64,000 nt of DNA. Source: Streptomyces cirratus. GTDB taxonomy: Bacteria > Actinomycetota > Actinomycetes > Streptomycetales > Streptomycetaceae. The first letter of the stretch is position 1, and every line of letters starts with the position of its first letter. The stretch spans positions 107,002 through 171,001 of the forward strand of contig NZ_BMVP01000014.1 in the NCBI RefSeq assembly GCF_014650775.1. Direction: 5' to 3'. A model generated the notes under the pieces. The model was not told the DNA's origin. It did not search any database and saw nothing but the letters and a program-made list of their open reading frames with translations. The translations under genes were made by a program, and so were the position numbers. This document shows, piece by piece, positions 25,591 to 32,873 of the stretch.

Positions 25591-25620
25591 AGGGATGATC
25601 TTGTGAGGAAGGCCAGCCGG

Positions 25621-26496
25621 ATGGGACGCCACCGACTCCACGCCGCACCGCCCGCCGGCGGCAAGCGCCGCACCGTCGTGCGCAACGGTCTGCTGGGCGT
25701 CTCCGTGGCCGTCGCCCTCGGCACGGCGGCCGTGACCACCGGTCTCGTACCGGTGGGCGACTCCTTCCCCTACGTGGGTACGGACTCCGGCTCCAAGACA
25801 GAGGCCAAGGCGTCGCCGACGCCGGACGCCGGCAGCTCCCTCCAGCAGCAGGGCGGCCTCACCGGGCTTCCGGGCCGGGCCGTGCCCTCCCCCGCAGCGA
25901 GCAGCGCCTCCCCCACCCCGTCCGCTTCGCCTTCCCCCTCGGCCTCCGCCTCCCCGTCGCCCACGCCCACGCCCTCGGCGTCCACCAAGGCTCCGGAGCC
26001 GGTGAAGACCACCGCCGCCCCGAAGCCCGCGGCTCCCAAGCCCGCCGCCCCCAAGCCGGCAGCGCCCAAGCCGGCCGCGCCCAAGCTTGCCGTCCCGGCT
26101 CCCGCGACGGGTGACAGCCACTCCTCCGAGGAGGCGGCCGTCCTCACCCTGGTCAACCAGGCGCGCGCCCAGGCGGGCTGCGGCGCGGTCCGGGCGAACC
26201 CCCCGCTCGCCTCCCTCGCGACGGCGTTCAGCAAGGACATGGCGGTCAGGGGCTTCTTCGACCACACCGACCCCGACGGGCACACCCCCTGGGACCGGGC
26301 CCAGGCCGCCGGCATCTCCGGCCTCGGCGGCGAGAACATAGCCCGGGGCCAGGGTGACGCGGCTTCGGTGATGAACGCCTGGATGAACAGCCCGGGCCAC
26401 AAGGCGAACATCCTCAACTGCGAGTTCCGCACCCTGGGCGTCGGCGTCTACTTCGGCGCCGGCGGCCCGTGGTGGACGCAGGACTTCGGCTTCTAG
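25621..26496 (+). CDS. Secreted CAP/SCP-domain protein
   Basis: 291-residue exported protein. ATG 25621 (MGRHRLHAAP) is preferred because GAGGAAGG lies 8 nt upstream; a GTG at 25603 is possible. Basic N-terminus with a hydrophobic stretch (GLLGVSVAVALGTAAVTTGL, about 24-43) acts as signal or anchor. A long S/P/T-rich linker follows, including four PKPAA repeats (about 130-155). The CAP domain starts near SSEEAAVLTLVNQARAQ with FFDHTDPDGHTPWDRA, GENIARG and WMNSPGHKANILN, keeping the conserved His and Glu residues. The linker looks like a wall-spanning stalk. Function of bacterial CAP proteins is mostly unknown; no partner is visible here. Confidence 0.88.
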   Translation: MGRHRLHAAPPAGGKRRTVVRNGLLGVSVAVALGTAAVTTGLVPVGDSFPYVGTDSGSKTEAKASPTPDAGSSLQQQGGLTGLPGRAVPSPAASSASPTPSASPSPSASASPSPTPTPSASTKAPEPVKTTAAPKPAAPKPAAPKPAAPKPAAPKLAVPAPATGDSHSSEEAAVLTLVNQARAQAGCGAVRANPPLASLATAFSKDMAVRGFFDHTDPDGHTPWDRAQAAGISGLGGENIARGQGDAASVMNAWMNSPGHKANILNCEFRTLGVGVYFGAGGPWWTQDFGF

Positions 26497-26558
26497 CCGA
26501 GGCCCCGCGTCCGGCAGGAACCCCCCTGTCCCTGCCCCTGTCGCTGACCTGACCGGGC

Positions 26559-27161
26559 TCAGGCGGCCAGGGCGGCGCGGCCGGCCACGATGACGCGGGC
26601 GTGCTGCGCGACGCGGCGGCCGAGGTGTTCGGCGGTGGCTATGTCGGCCTTGTGGACGTCCTCCACCCCGTGGTCGGTGTGGGTCTGGGCGGCCGCACCG
26701 GCCGAGAAGCCGAGCCGGTTGAGGTCGTGCTCGGAGGCGGTGCTGGTGTTCCAGCCCGGCTTGAGACCGAGGTTGACCCAGCTCATGGCGTGCTGCGCGG
26801 CGAGGGTCTGGAAGAAGCCCAGCGTGCCGGACTTGTCGCCGTTCTTGGAGCCGGAGTTGGTGAAGCCGGCGGCGACCTTGTCCTGCCAGACATCGCCGAA
26901 CCAGCGCTTCGAGGTGGCCTCGGCGAAGGTGTGGAAGGCGCCCGAGGCGGTGCCCATGTAGGTCGGCGAGCCGAAGACGATCGCGTCGGAGGCGTCGAGG
27001 AGCGCCCACTGCGCGTCGTCGATCTCGTCGACCTTGATCAGGTGGACCGTGGCTCCGGCCTCGGCGGCACCGGCCCGGACGGCCTCGGCGAGGACCGCGG
27101 TGTGTCCGTATCCGGAGTGGTAGGCGACGGAGACGACGGGGGCGTGGGCAAGGGCGGACAT
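26559..27161 (-). CDS. Flavodoxin-fold NAD(P)H:quinone oxidoreductase-like protein
   Basis: 200-residue FMN-binding protein of the flavodoxin/WrbA type. ATG 27161 (MSALAHAPVV) has GGAG upstream. The phosphate-binding loop reads SVAYHSGYGHTAVLAEAV (about residues 10-27), and the FMN ring loop reads FGSPTYMGTASGAFHTFAE. This pattern matches WrbA-like quinone reductases. It is divergent from an HxlR regulator across 125 bp, the layout of quinone/electrophile-inducible reductase and sensor pairs; the functional pairing is inferred from that layout. Confidence 0.85.
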   Translation of the reverse strand: MSALAHAPVVSVAYHSGYGHTAVLAEAVRAGAAEAGATVHLIKVDEIDDAQWALLDASDAIVFGSPTYMGTASGAFHTFAEATSKRWFGDVWQDKVAAGFTNSGSKNGDKSGTLGFFQTLAAQHAMSWVNLGLKPGWNTSTASEHDLNRLGFSAGAAAQTHTDHGVEDVHKADIATAEHLGRRVAQHARVIVAGRAALAA

Positions 27162-27225
27162 GGCGGTTCTCCTAAGAAGTGCTCGGGGCGCCCCCGCGGT
27201 GAGTGGCGGCGACGAACCCAAGAGA

Positions 27226-27265
27226 AGCACTAACTTTTGGAAAGCGCAAGCGCATGGTTAGCGCT
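27226..27265. promoter_or_regulatory. Inverted repeat in the reductase/HxlR intergenic region
   Basis: AGCACTAAC (27226-27234) and GTTAGCGCT (27257-27265) are inverted copies with one mismatch, 22 bp apart. The site lies midway between the two divergent starts. HxlR regulators usually bind spaced inverted repeats near their own gene. Confidence 0.5.
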
Positions 27266-27286
27266 GTGGAGGGGTACGCTGGTGTC

Positions 27287-27691
27287 ATGGAGAAACCCCT
27301 CTGTCCCGAGACGACGTACACGGACCTCCCGTTCGACGTGTACGCGCGCACGTGCCCTTCACGGGAAACCCTGGAGCACGTCACGGGCCGCTGGGGCAGC
27401 CTCACCGTGAGCGCCCTGCGCGAAGGCCCGTGCCGGTTCAACGAGCTGCGCCGCCGGGTCGACGGCGTGAGCGAGAAGATGCTCTCGCAGACCCTGCACG
27501 CACTGGAGCGCGACGGCATCGTCAGCCGTGACGCCCAGCCGACCAACCCGCCCCGCGTGGACTACGAGCTGACGCCGCTGGGCCGGGAGGTCGCCGACCG
27601 GCTGCTGTCGCTGATCCACTTCGTGGAGGGCAGCATGCCCGAGGTCCTCGCCGCCCGGGAGTCCTACGACGGCAGCCGCGGCGGCCGCTGA
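27287..27691 (+). CDS. HxlR-family transcriptional regulator
   Basis: 134-residue winged-helix regulator starting at ATG 27287 (MEKPLCPETTY). HxlR hallmarks: RTCPSRETLEHVTGRWG (about 21-37), FNELRRRVDGVSEKMLSQTL, the wing region and YELTPLGREVADRLL. The Cys just before the first helix is the residue used for redox or electrophile sensing in several HxlR proteins (for example QorR and HypR types). Divergent from the quinone-reductase-like gene, its likely target. Its 3' end overlaps the convergent mutM 3' end by 28 nt. Confidence 0.9.
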   Translation: MEKPLCPETTYTDLPFDVYARTCPSRETLEHVTGRWGSLTVSALREGPCRFNELRRRVDGVSEKMLSQTLHALERDGIVSRDAQPTNPPRVDYELTPLGREVADRLLSLIHFVEGSMPEVLAARESYDGSRGGR

Positions 27692-28533
27692 CAGCGCGGG
27701 CAGAAGTAGCTCGACCGGTTCATCCACGGCCGGCGCCGCATGGGCGTACCGCAGCGCCGGCAGGGCTCGTCCTCGCGCCCGTACGCATCGAGCGAGCGGT
27801 CGAAGTAGCCGGACTCCCCGTTCACGTTGACGTAGAGACTGTCGAAACTGGTCCCGCCGACCTGGAGGGCGGCGTTCATGACCTCCCGGACGTGCGTCAG
27901 GAGTTCCGCGCTGCGGGGGCGCGTGAGCGTGGCGGTGGGGCGCTCGTAGTGCAGCCGCGCGCGCCAGAGCGCCTCGTCCGCGTAGATGTTGCCGACCCCG
28001 CTGATCAGGGACTGGTCCAGCAGCGCCCGCTTGAGGGTGGTCCGCTTGGCGCGCAGGGCGAGGTGGTAGGAGGGCTCGTCGAAGAGGGGGTCCAGCGGGT
28101 CGCGCGCGATGTGCGCGATGACGTCGGGCAGCCCCTCGGGGCTCTCGGGGGCGGTCTCGTGCAGCGAGAGGCCGCCGAAGGTGCGCTGGTCGACGAAGCG
28201 CAGCTCGGTCCCGGCGTCGTCGGTGAAGCGCACCCGGATCCGCAGGTGCTTCTCGTCGGGCGCTTCGGTCGGCTGCACCAGCAGCTGCCCGCTCATGCCC
28301 AGGTGCCCGAGCACCGACAGGTCCCGGCCCTCCAGGGGCAGCCACAGGTACTTGCCGCGCCGCATCGCCACCCCGAAGGTCTGGCCGGTCAGCCGGGCGA
28401 CGAAATCGGCCCCGCCGCCGGGATGACGGCGAACCGCCCGGGGGTGCAGGACCTCCACGGCGGCGACCGTCCGCCCGGCCACCCAGCGCTCCAACCCCCG
28501 CCGCACCACTTCGACTTCGGGCAGCTCGGGCAC
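27664..28533 (-). CDS. mutM: Formamidopyrimidine-DNA glycosylase
   Basis: Base-excision repair enzyme removing 8-oxoguanine and formamidopyrimidines. 289 residues from GTG 28533. After removal of the initiator the N-terminus is PELPEVEVVRRGL, giving the catalytic Pro and Glu. MRRGKYLWLPLEG carries the conserved lysine. The helix-two-turn-helix region includes KRALLDQSLISGVGNIYADE, and the C-terminal zinc finger is CRRCGTP then CPRCQR. All catalytic parts are intact. It follows rnc in the order seen in many actinobacteria (rpmF-rnc-mutM-smc), but a terminator after rnc suggests separate transcription. Confidence 0.95.
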   Translation of the reverse strand: MPELPEVEVVRRGLERWVAGRTVAAVEVLHPRAVRRHPGGGADFVARLTGQTFGVAMRRGKYLWLPLEGRDLSVLGHLGMSGQLLVQPTEAPDEKHLRIRVRFTDDAGTELRFVDQRTFGGLSLHETAPESPEGLPDVIAHIARDPLDPLFDEPSYHLALRAKRTTLKRALLDQSLISGVGNIYADEALWRARLHYERPTATLTRPRSAELLTHVREVMNAALQVGGTSFDSLYVNVNGESGYFDRSLDAYGREDEPCRRCGTPMRRRPWMNRSSYFCPRCQRPPRLPS

Positions 28534-28670
28534 GGTGTTCCTCCGACGGGTACGTTTTTGCGGCTCACTCGCGAGCCTACCGGCCTGCCCCGCCGCGACT
28601 CCCCCGGGCCACCGGCGGACGAGCCCGTGACAAGGGCGGGCCGCCTCCCCGAGGAGCCGGCAAAACAGGA

Positions 28671-28699
28671 CGCCCGCCCCTGCGAGGCAGGGGCGGGCG
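28671..28699 (-). terminator. Terminator after rnc
   Basis: Perfect 13-bp stem (28671-28683 with 28687-28699), 3-nt loop, followed on the - strand by a TTTT run about 8 nt downstream. Confidence 0.8.
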
Positions 28700-28718
28700 G
28701 TGGTTCCCGAAGGAAGCG

Positions 28719-29579
28719 TCAGGCGCCCGTCGCCGGACCGGCGGGCGTCGGCGCCCCGCCGTCCACGGCCGTGGCGTCGTCGGGCCCGGCCGTGGCCGGG
28801 ACCGCCGCCGGAGCGGCGGCGGCCGCGGCCTGCGCCGCGATCCGCTCGTCCGCCGCGGTACGGATCCCGCGCCACGCGGACTCCGCCGCCTGCTGTTCCG
28901 CTTCCTTCTTGCTGCGGCCGGTGCCGGTGCCGTACGAGACACCACCGACGCGAGCGGCAGCTGTGAAGGTCTTCTCGTGGTCCGGTCCGGTCTCGGTGAC
29001 CAGGTACTCCGGTACACCAAGGCCTTCGGCCGCCGTGAGCTCCTGGAGACTGGTCTTCCAGTCCAGGCCGGCCCCGAGGTTGGAGGACTTCTCGATGAGC
29101 GGGTCGAAGAGCCGGTGAACCAGCTCCGAGGCCGCGTCGAGGCCCTTGTCGAGGTAGACCGCGCCGATCACCGCTTCAAGCGTGTCGGCGAGGATGGAGG
29201 CCTTGTCCCGGCCGCCCGTGCCCTCTTCGCCCCGGCCGAGCCGGATGAAGGAGCCGAGGTCGAGGCCGCGCCCGACCTCCGCCAGTGCGCGCGAGTTGAC
29301 CACCGCGGCCCGCAGTTTGGCCAGCTGGCCTTCCGGCAGGTCGGGGTGGGTCGTGTACAGCGTGTCCGTGACCACCAGGCCGAGCACGGAGTCCCCGAGG
29401 AACTCCAGGCGCTCGTTGGTGGGCAGACCGCCGTTCTCGTACGCGTACGAGCGGTGGGTCAGTGCACGCACCAGAAGGGCGGACTCGAGTTGGTACCCGA
29501 GCCGCCCTTCCAGAAGCACGTGGGACGAGGCCGCGTTGTTACTGTCTGCCTGCTTCTCAGCGTTGGACAGCTCAGACAT
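28719..29579 (-). CDS. rnc: Ribonuclease III
   Basis: Double-strand-specific endoribonuclease for rRNA and mRNA processing; in S. coelicolor it is AbsB, a global regulator of antibiotic production. 286 residues from ATG 29579 (MSELSNAEKQ). The signature NERLEFLGDSVLG is at 55-67; the second acidic cluster is DTLEAVIGAVYLDKG. The dsRNA-binding domain begins near DWKTSLQELTAAEGLG and ends around EQQAAESAW. An A/P-rich tail of about 45 residues follows. It lies 19 nt downstream of rpmF, so rpmF-rnc are one unit. Confidence 0.96.
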   Translation of the reverse strand: MSELSNAEKQADSNNAASSHVLLEGRLGYQLESALLVRALTHRSYAYENGGLPTNERLEFLGDSVLGLVVTDTLYTTHPDLPEGQLAKLRAAVVNSRALAEVGRGLDLGSFIRLGRGEEGTGGRDKASILADTLEAVIGAVYLDKGLDAASELVHRLFDPLIEKSSNLGAGLDWKTSLQELTAAEGLGVPEYLVTETGPDHEKTFTAAARVGGVSYGTGTGRSKKEAEQQAAESAWRGIRTAADERIAAQAAAAAAPAAVPATAGPDDATAVDGGAPTPAGPATGA

Positions 29580-29598
29580 TGCGCCTCTCACCAGCCGC

Positions 29599-29772
29599 TC
29601 AGACCTCGAGGACCTGGCGCTTGTTGTAGGTGCCGCAGCTCGGGCACGCAATGTGCTGGAGCTTCGGCTCCTGGCAACGCTCGCACGAAACCAGGGTGGG
29701 GACCGCAGCCTTCCACTGCGACCGGCGGTGGCGCGTGTTGCTGCGCGACATCTTCCGCTTCGGAACAGCCAC
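29599..29772 (-). CDS. rpmF: 50S ribosomal protein L32
   Basis: 57-residue protein read from GTG 29772: VAVPKRKMSRSNTRHRR at the N-terminus and CERC and CPSC pairs around residues 30-47 forming the zinc site. Length and motif match zinc-containing L32. It starts 2 nt after the stop of the upstream YceD-family gene, the usual yceD-rpmF pairing. Confidence 0.95.
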   Translation of the reverse strand: MAVPKRKMSRSNTRHRRSQWKAAVPTLVSCERCQEPKLQHIACPSCGTYNKRQVLEV

Positions 29773-29774
29773 GG

Positions 29775-30392
29775 CTACTTCTCCTGCTTCTCGGCGGCGC
29801 TCTGAACTCCGTCAGATGCAGTGCCGCTCATGTTGTCCTTCTCGTCGTCCTGATCGGTCACGACGAGTTCCTGCAGAGCCGCCCAACGGATGTCGACGGC
29901 GTCATGGTGGTGGTCCGGGTCCTCGTTCAGATTGAGCCCGCATTCGGGGCACAGTCCGAGACAGTCCTCCCGGCACACCGGCTGCAGCGGCAGTGCGAGC
30001 ACCACCACGTCACGCAGCACGGGTTCGAGGTCGAACAAGCCGTCCTCAAGGTGGAGCGTGTCCTCGTCGTCCTCGGCGTCGTCGGCCGGCTCCGCCTTGG
30101 AGCGGGTCCGGTCGTCGGCGTCAGGGTACGAGAACATCTCCTGGAAGTCCGCCTTGAGCTCGCGCTCGACGGTCTCCAGACACCTTACGCACTCCCCCAC
30201 GGCCCGGCCACGAGCGGTGCCTGTGACAAGCACCCCTTCCATGACCGACTCCATTCGGAGGTTGAGCTTCAACGGGGCGCCTTCCGGCACTCCGATGACG
30301 TCGGCGAGACCGAGGTCCGCCGGCGCCGCGATCTCGCGGGACAGCCGCTGCATGGCACCAGGACGCCGACCCAGCTCGTGCGTGTCGAACAC
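29775..30392 (-). CDS. YceD/DUF177-family protein
   Basis: 205-residue protein of the YceD family, linked to 23S rRNA accumulation and almost always upstream of rpmF. Conserved parts: GECVRCLETVERELKADFQE and CREDCLGLCPECGLNLN, which together give several cysteines typical of the Gram-positive family. GTG 30392 gives VFDTHELGRRPG. The frame continues upstream with LNTRLDHRNPL, which resembles the N-terminus I remember for homologues, and a CTG at 30425 sits 7 nt after AGGA; a rare CTG start is therefore possible. The unit yceD-rpmF-rnc reads in one direction with 2-19 nt gaps. Confidence 0.88.
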   Translation of the reverse strand: MFDTHELGRRPGAMQRLSREIAAPADLGLADVIGVPEGAPLKLNLRMESVMEGVLVTGTARGRAVGECVRCLETVERELKADFQEMFSYPDADDRTRSKAEPADDAEDDEDTLHLEDGLFDLEPVLRDVVVLALPLQPVCREDCLGLCPECGLNLNEDPDHHHDAVDIRWAALQELVVTDQDDEKDNMSGTASDGVQSAAEKQEK

Positions 30393-30565
30393 GAGGGGGT
30401 TGCGGTGGTCGAGGCGGGTGTTCAGGGCCGGTTCCTGCTTTCACAGATCGCTGAAGATCGAGGACTGCGCCACAAGTGGGGCACTTGAGGGCAGCATGGA
30501 TCGCGGTGCATACGCGCGACCGAACAGCCAGGATACCCGGCGCCGCGCCCAGCGCCCAATCCGGC

Positions 30566-31612
30566 CTAACGCCCCTGCTCGTACTGCCGCAGCTGGTCCA
30601 GGTCGATCATGCTCGTGTCGAAGAGGCTGGTCTCGTCGAGCGCGGGCTGCTGGGCGGCCTGGGGCTGGTGGTACGCCGCGTAGGGATCGGGCTGCTGCTG
30701 GTAGGGCATCCCGTACGGGTCCGGCTGCTGGACCTGCTGCTGGTAGCCGTACTGGTCCTGGTAGCCGGAGTACGGGTCCTGCTGCGGCTGCTGCTGGCCT
30801 TCGTAGGCATAGCCGCCGTACGCGTCGTAGGCCGGTTCCTGACGGGTCTGGGCGGGGACCGGAGCCGCGGCGGGTGCGGGTACCGGTTCGGCGAGGCCCG
30901 CCAGGAAGTCCGCGTCGCTCGCCGAGCGGGACTGCGAGGCGTCCGCAGCGTCCTGGGCGGCCATGTGCGCGCCCAGGTCGTCCGTCGGGACCCGGCCCAG
31001 CAGCTTCTGGCGGCCCCGGCCGACGGCCTCCAGGGTCTTGGAGAGCACCGCCTCGAAGGTCGCCAGCTTGGCGTCCACGTACGCGTCCGCCTGCTCGCGC
31101 TGCGTCTGCGGGTCACTGCTGCGCTCGGGGGCGTCCGTTTCGGGGTACCCGTGCTCGTCCAGCCCCGGTCCGCGGCCCAGCAGCTTCTCGCGGCCGCGGT
31201 CCACGGAGCCGATGGTCTTGCTGAGGACGACCTCGAAGTTCGCGAGCTTGCTGTCGACGTAGTCGTCCGCCTCGGCCCGGATCTCCCCGGCCTCCCGGCG
31301 GGCGTCCGCGAGGATCCGGTCGGCCTCGGCCTGCGCCCGCCGCGCGATCTCGGTGCCGGAGATCAGCGAACCGCGCTCGGCGTGCGCGGACTCGATGATG
31401 CGGTCCGCCTCCCGGCGGGCCTCCTCGACCATCTGGTCCCGGCCGCCGATCAGCTCCTGTGCCTGGGCGAGCGAGCCGGGGAGCGCCTTGCGGACCTCTT
31501 CCAGCTCGGCGAGCAGCTCCGCGCGGTTGATCACGCAGGAGGCCGACATGGGCATGGACCGGGCGCCGCTGACGGCCGCGACGATCTCGTCGAGCTTCTT
31601 CTGCACGTCCAT
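30566..31612 (-). CDS. DivIVA/ATP-synthase-B-like coiled-coil protein with internal duplication
   Basis: 348-residue cytosolic protein. ATG 31612 (MDVQKKLDEI) is chosen; a GTG at 31624 is an alternative. The N-terminal two thirds is a charged coiled coil (MVEEARREADRIIESAHAER, AQAEADRILADARREAGEIR) similar to DivIVA-type and F-ATPase-b-like proteins. Two 32-residue segments are repeats of each other: DDYVDSKLANFEVVLSKTI with following residues (116-147) and DAYVDAKLATFEAVLSKTL with following residues (176-207), both ending in KLLGR. The C-terminus is P/Q/Y-rich (YGYQQQVQQPDPYG), likely disordered. Probably a cell-pole or cell-wall scaffold by resemblance; unproven. Confidence 0.78.
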   Translation of the reverse strand: MDVQKKLDEIVAAVSGARSMPMSASCVINRAELLAELEEVRKALPGSLAQAQELIGGRDQMVEEARREADRIIESAHAERGSLISGTEIARRAQAEADRILADARREAGEIRAEADDYVDSKLANFEVVLSKTIGSVDRGREKLLGRGPGLDEHGYPETDAPERSSDPQTQREQADAYVDAKLATFEAVLSKTLEAVGRGRQKLLGRVPTDDLGAHMAAQDAADASQSRSASDADFLAGLAEPVPAPAAAPVPAQTRQEPAYDAYGGYAYEGQQQPQQDPYSGYQDQYGYQQQVQQPDPYGMPYQQQPDPYAAYHQPQAAQQPALDETSLFDTSMIDLDQLRQYEQGR

Positions 31613-31715
31613 GGGGGCTCGCACTCTCTCGGCCTCGGGCGGTTCCCGAGTCGGACGGGACGACTTTAAGGCCGCCGGGCGGGCGCGCGGGACCGGCTGG
31701 GGGAACGCCCCGCGG

Positions 31716-32195
31716 TCAGCGTTCGGCGAGTCGTGCCAGGAGCGCCGCGTGTACGTGCGCGGGCAGCAGGTGGGCGACGTCGCCGCCCCACGCCGCGACC
31801 TCCTTGACCAGGGAGGACGACAGGAAGCTGTAGGTGGGGTTGGTGGGCACGAACAGCGTTTCGACGCCCGACAGCCCCATGTTCATCTGGGCCATCTGCA
31901 GCTCGTAGTCGAAGTCGCTGACGGCGCGCAGACCCTTGACGATCGCCGGGATGTCCCGCTGCTTGCAGAAGTCGACGAGCAGTCCGTGGAAGGACTCGAC
32001 CTGGACGTTGCCGTAGTCGGCCGTCGCCTCGCGGATCAGCTCGATCCGCTCCTCGACGGTGAACAGCCCCTTCTTGGACTGGTTGATCATCACGGCGACG
32101 TGGACGACGTCGTAGAGCCGGGAGGCCCTGCCGATGATGTCGAGGTGTCCGTTGGTGATGGGGTCGAACGACCCGGGACAAACGGCGCGGCGCAA
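31716..32195 (-). CDS. coaD: Phosphopantetheine adenylyltransferase
   Basis: Fourth step of coenzyme A synthesis. TTG 32195 is preferred: it gives LRRAVCPGSFDPITNGHLDI, a 159-residue protein of the family's usual size, with GAGGGA about 6 nt upstream. ATG codons at 32225-32228 would overlap the rsmD stop and add 10-11 extra residues. The nucleotide-binding TNGH motif (residues 15-18) and the C-terminal SFLSSSLVKEVAAWGGDV are intact. It is downstream of rsmD (30 nt from its stop), a conserved pair. Confidence 0.94.
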   Translation of the reverse strand: MRRAVCPGSFDPITNGHLDIIGRASRLYDVVHVAVMINQSKKGLFTVEERIELIREATADYGNVQVESFHGLLVDFCKQRDIPAIVKGLRAVSDFDYELQMAQMNMGLSGVETLFVPTNPTYSFLSSSLVKEVAAWGGDVAHLLPAHVHAALLARLAER

Positions 32196-32224
32196 GTGAA
32201 GTCCCTCGCTCTCCGGTGCGGGCA

Positions 32225-32803
32225 TCATGACTCTTCGCTGGTGAAGGCGGCGCGACCGTACCAAAGGGTTCCTTCGCCGTACTTCCGCGACCGGAGCGGC
32301 TCGAACCCGTCGGGCCACGGGAAGGCGCCGCTCCTGGTGCTGCGTTCCACGGTGACCAGTGCGTCGTCCGTGAGCCAGCCATTGGACCGGAGTGTGAGCA
32401 GGATCTCCCGGAGATCATCGTGCCCGACGGCGTACGGGGGGTCGAGGAACACGATGTCGTAGGACTCCCCCTGGGGGGGCGCCGCGACGATCTGCTCCGC
32501 CTTCCCGGCCCGGAAGTCCGCGCCCGGCAGACCGACCGCCTTGATGTTGTCGCGGATCGCCTTGGCGGCCTTCGCGTCGGGCTCGACCAGCAGTGCGTGG
32601 CCGGCTCCGCGCGAGAGCGCCTCCAGGCCGACCGCGCCGGAGCCGGCGTACAGGTCAAGTACGCGGGACCCTTCCACGCCGTGCAGGGATTCCCAGGTGG
32701 AGAAGAGCCCTTCGCGCATCCGGTCCGAGGTCGGGCGGGTTCCGGTGCCGGGGGGCACGGCCAGCCGTCGCCCGCCGGCGCTGCCGGCGATCACGCGCGT
32801 CAT
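32225..32803 (-). CDS. rsmD: 16S rRNA (guanine966-N2)-methyltransferase
   Basis: 192-residue rRNA methyltransferase from ATG 32803 (MTRVIAGSAGGRRL). SAM-binding motif VLDLYAGSGAVGLEALSRG, and the catalytic N-methyltransferase motif DIVFLDPPYAVG (DPPY). It sits between recG and coaD, the widespread recG-rsmD-coaD order. All hallmark motifs are present and the length is normal. Confidence 0.95.
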   Translation of the reverse strand: MTRVIAGSAGGRRLAVPPGTGTRPTSDRMREGLFSTWESLHGVEGSRVLDLYAGSGAVGLEALSRGAGHALLVEPDAKAAKAIRDNIKAVGLPGADFRAGKAEQIVAAPPQGESYDIVFLDPPYAVGHDDLREILLTLRSNGWLTDDALVTVERSTRSGAFPWPDGFEPLRSRKYGEGTLWYGRAAFTSEES

Positions 32804-32873
32804 CTGGGTCCTTGGGGTGGGGAGGAAGGGGAGTGCGGGGATGCTTGTGCGCTCCAACGATATGTCGTACCGG

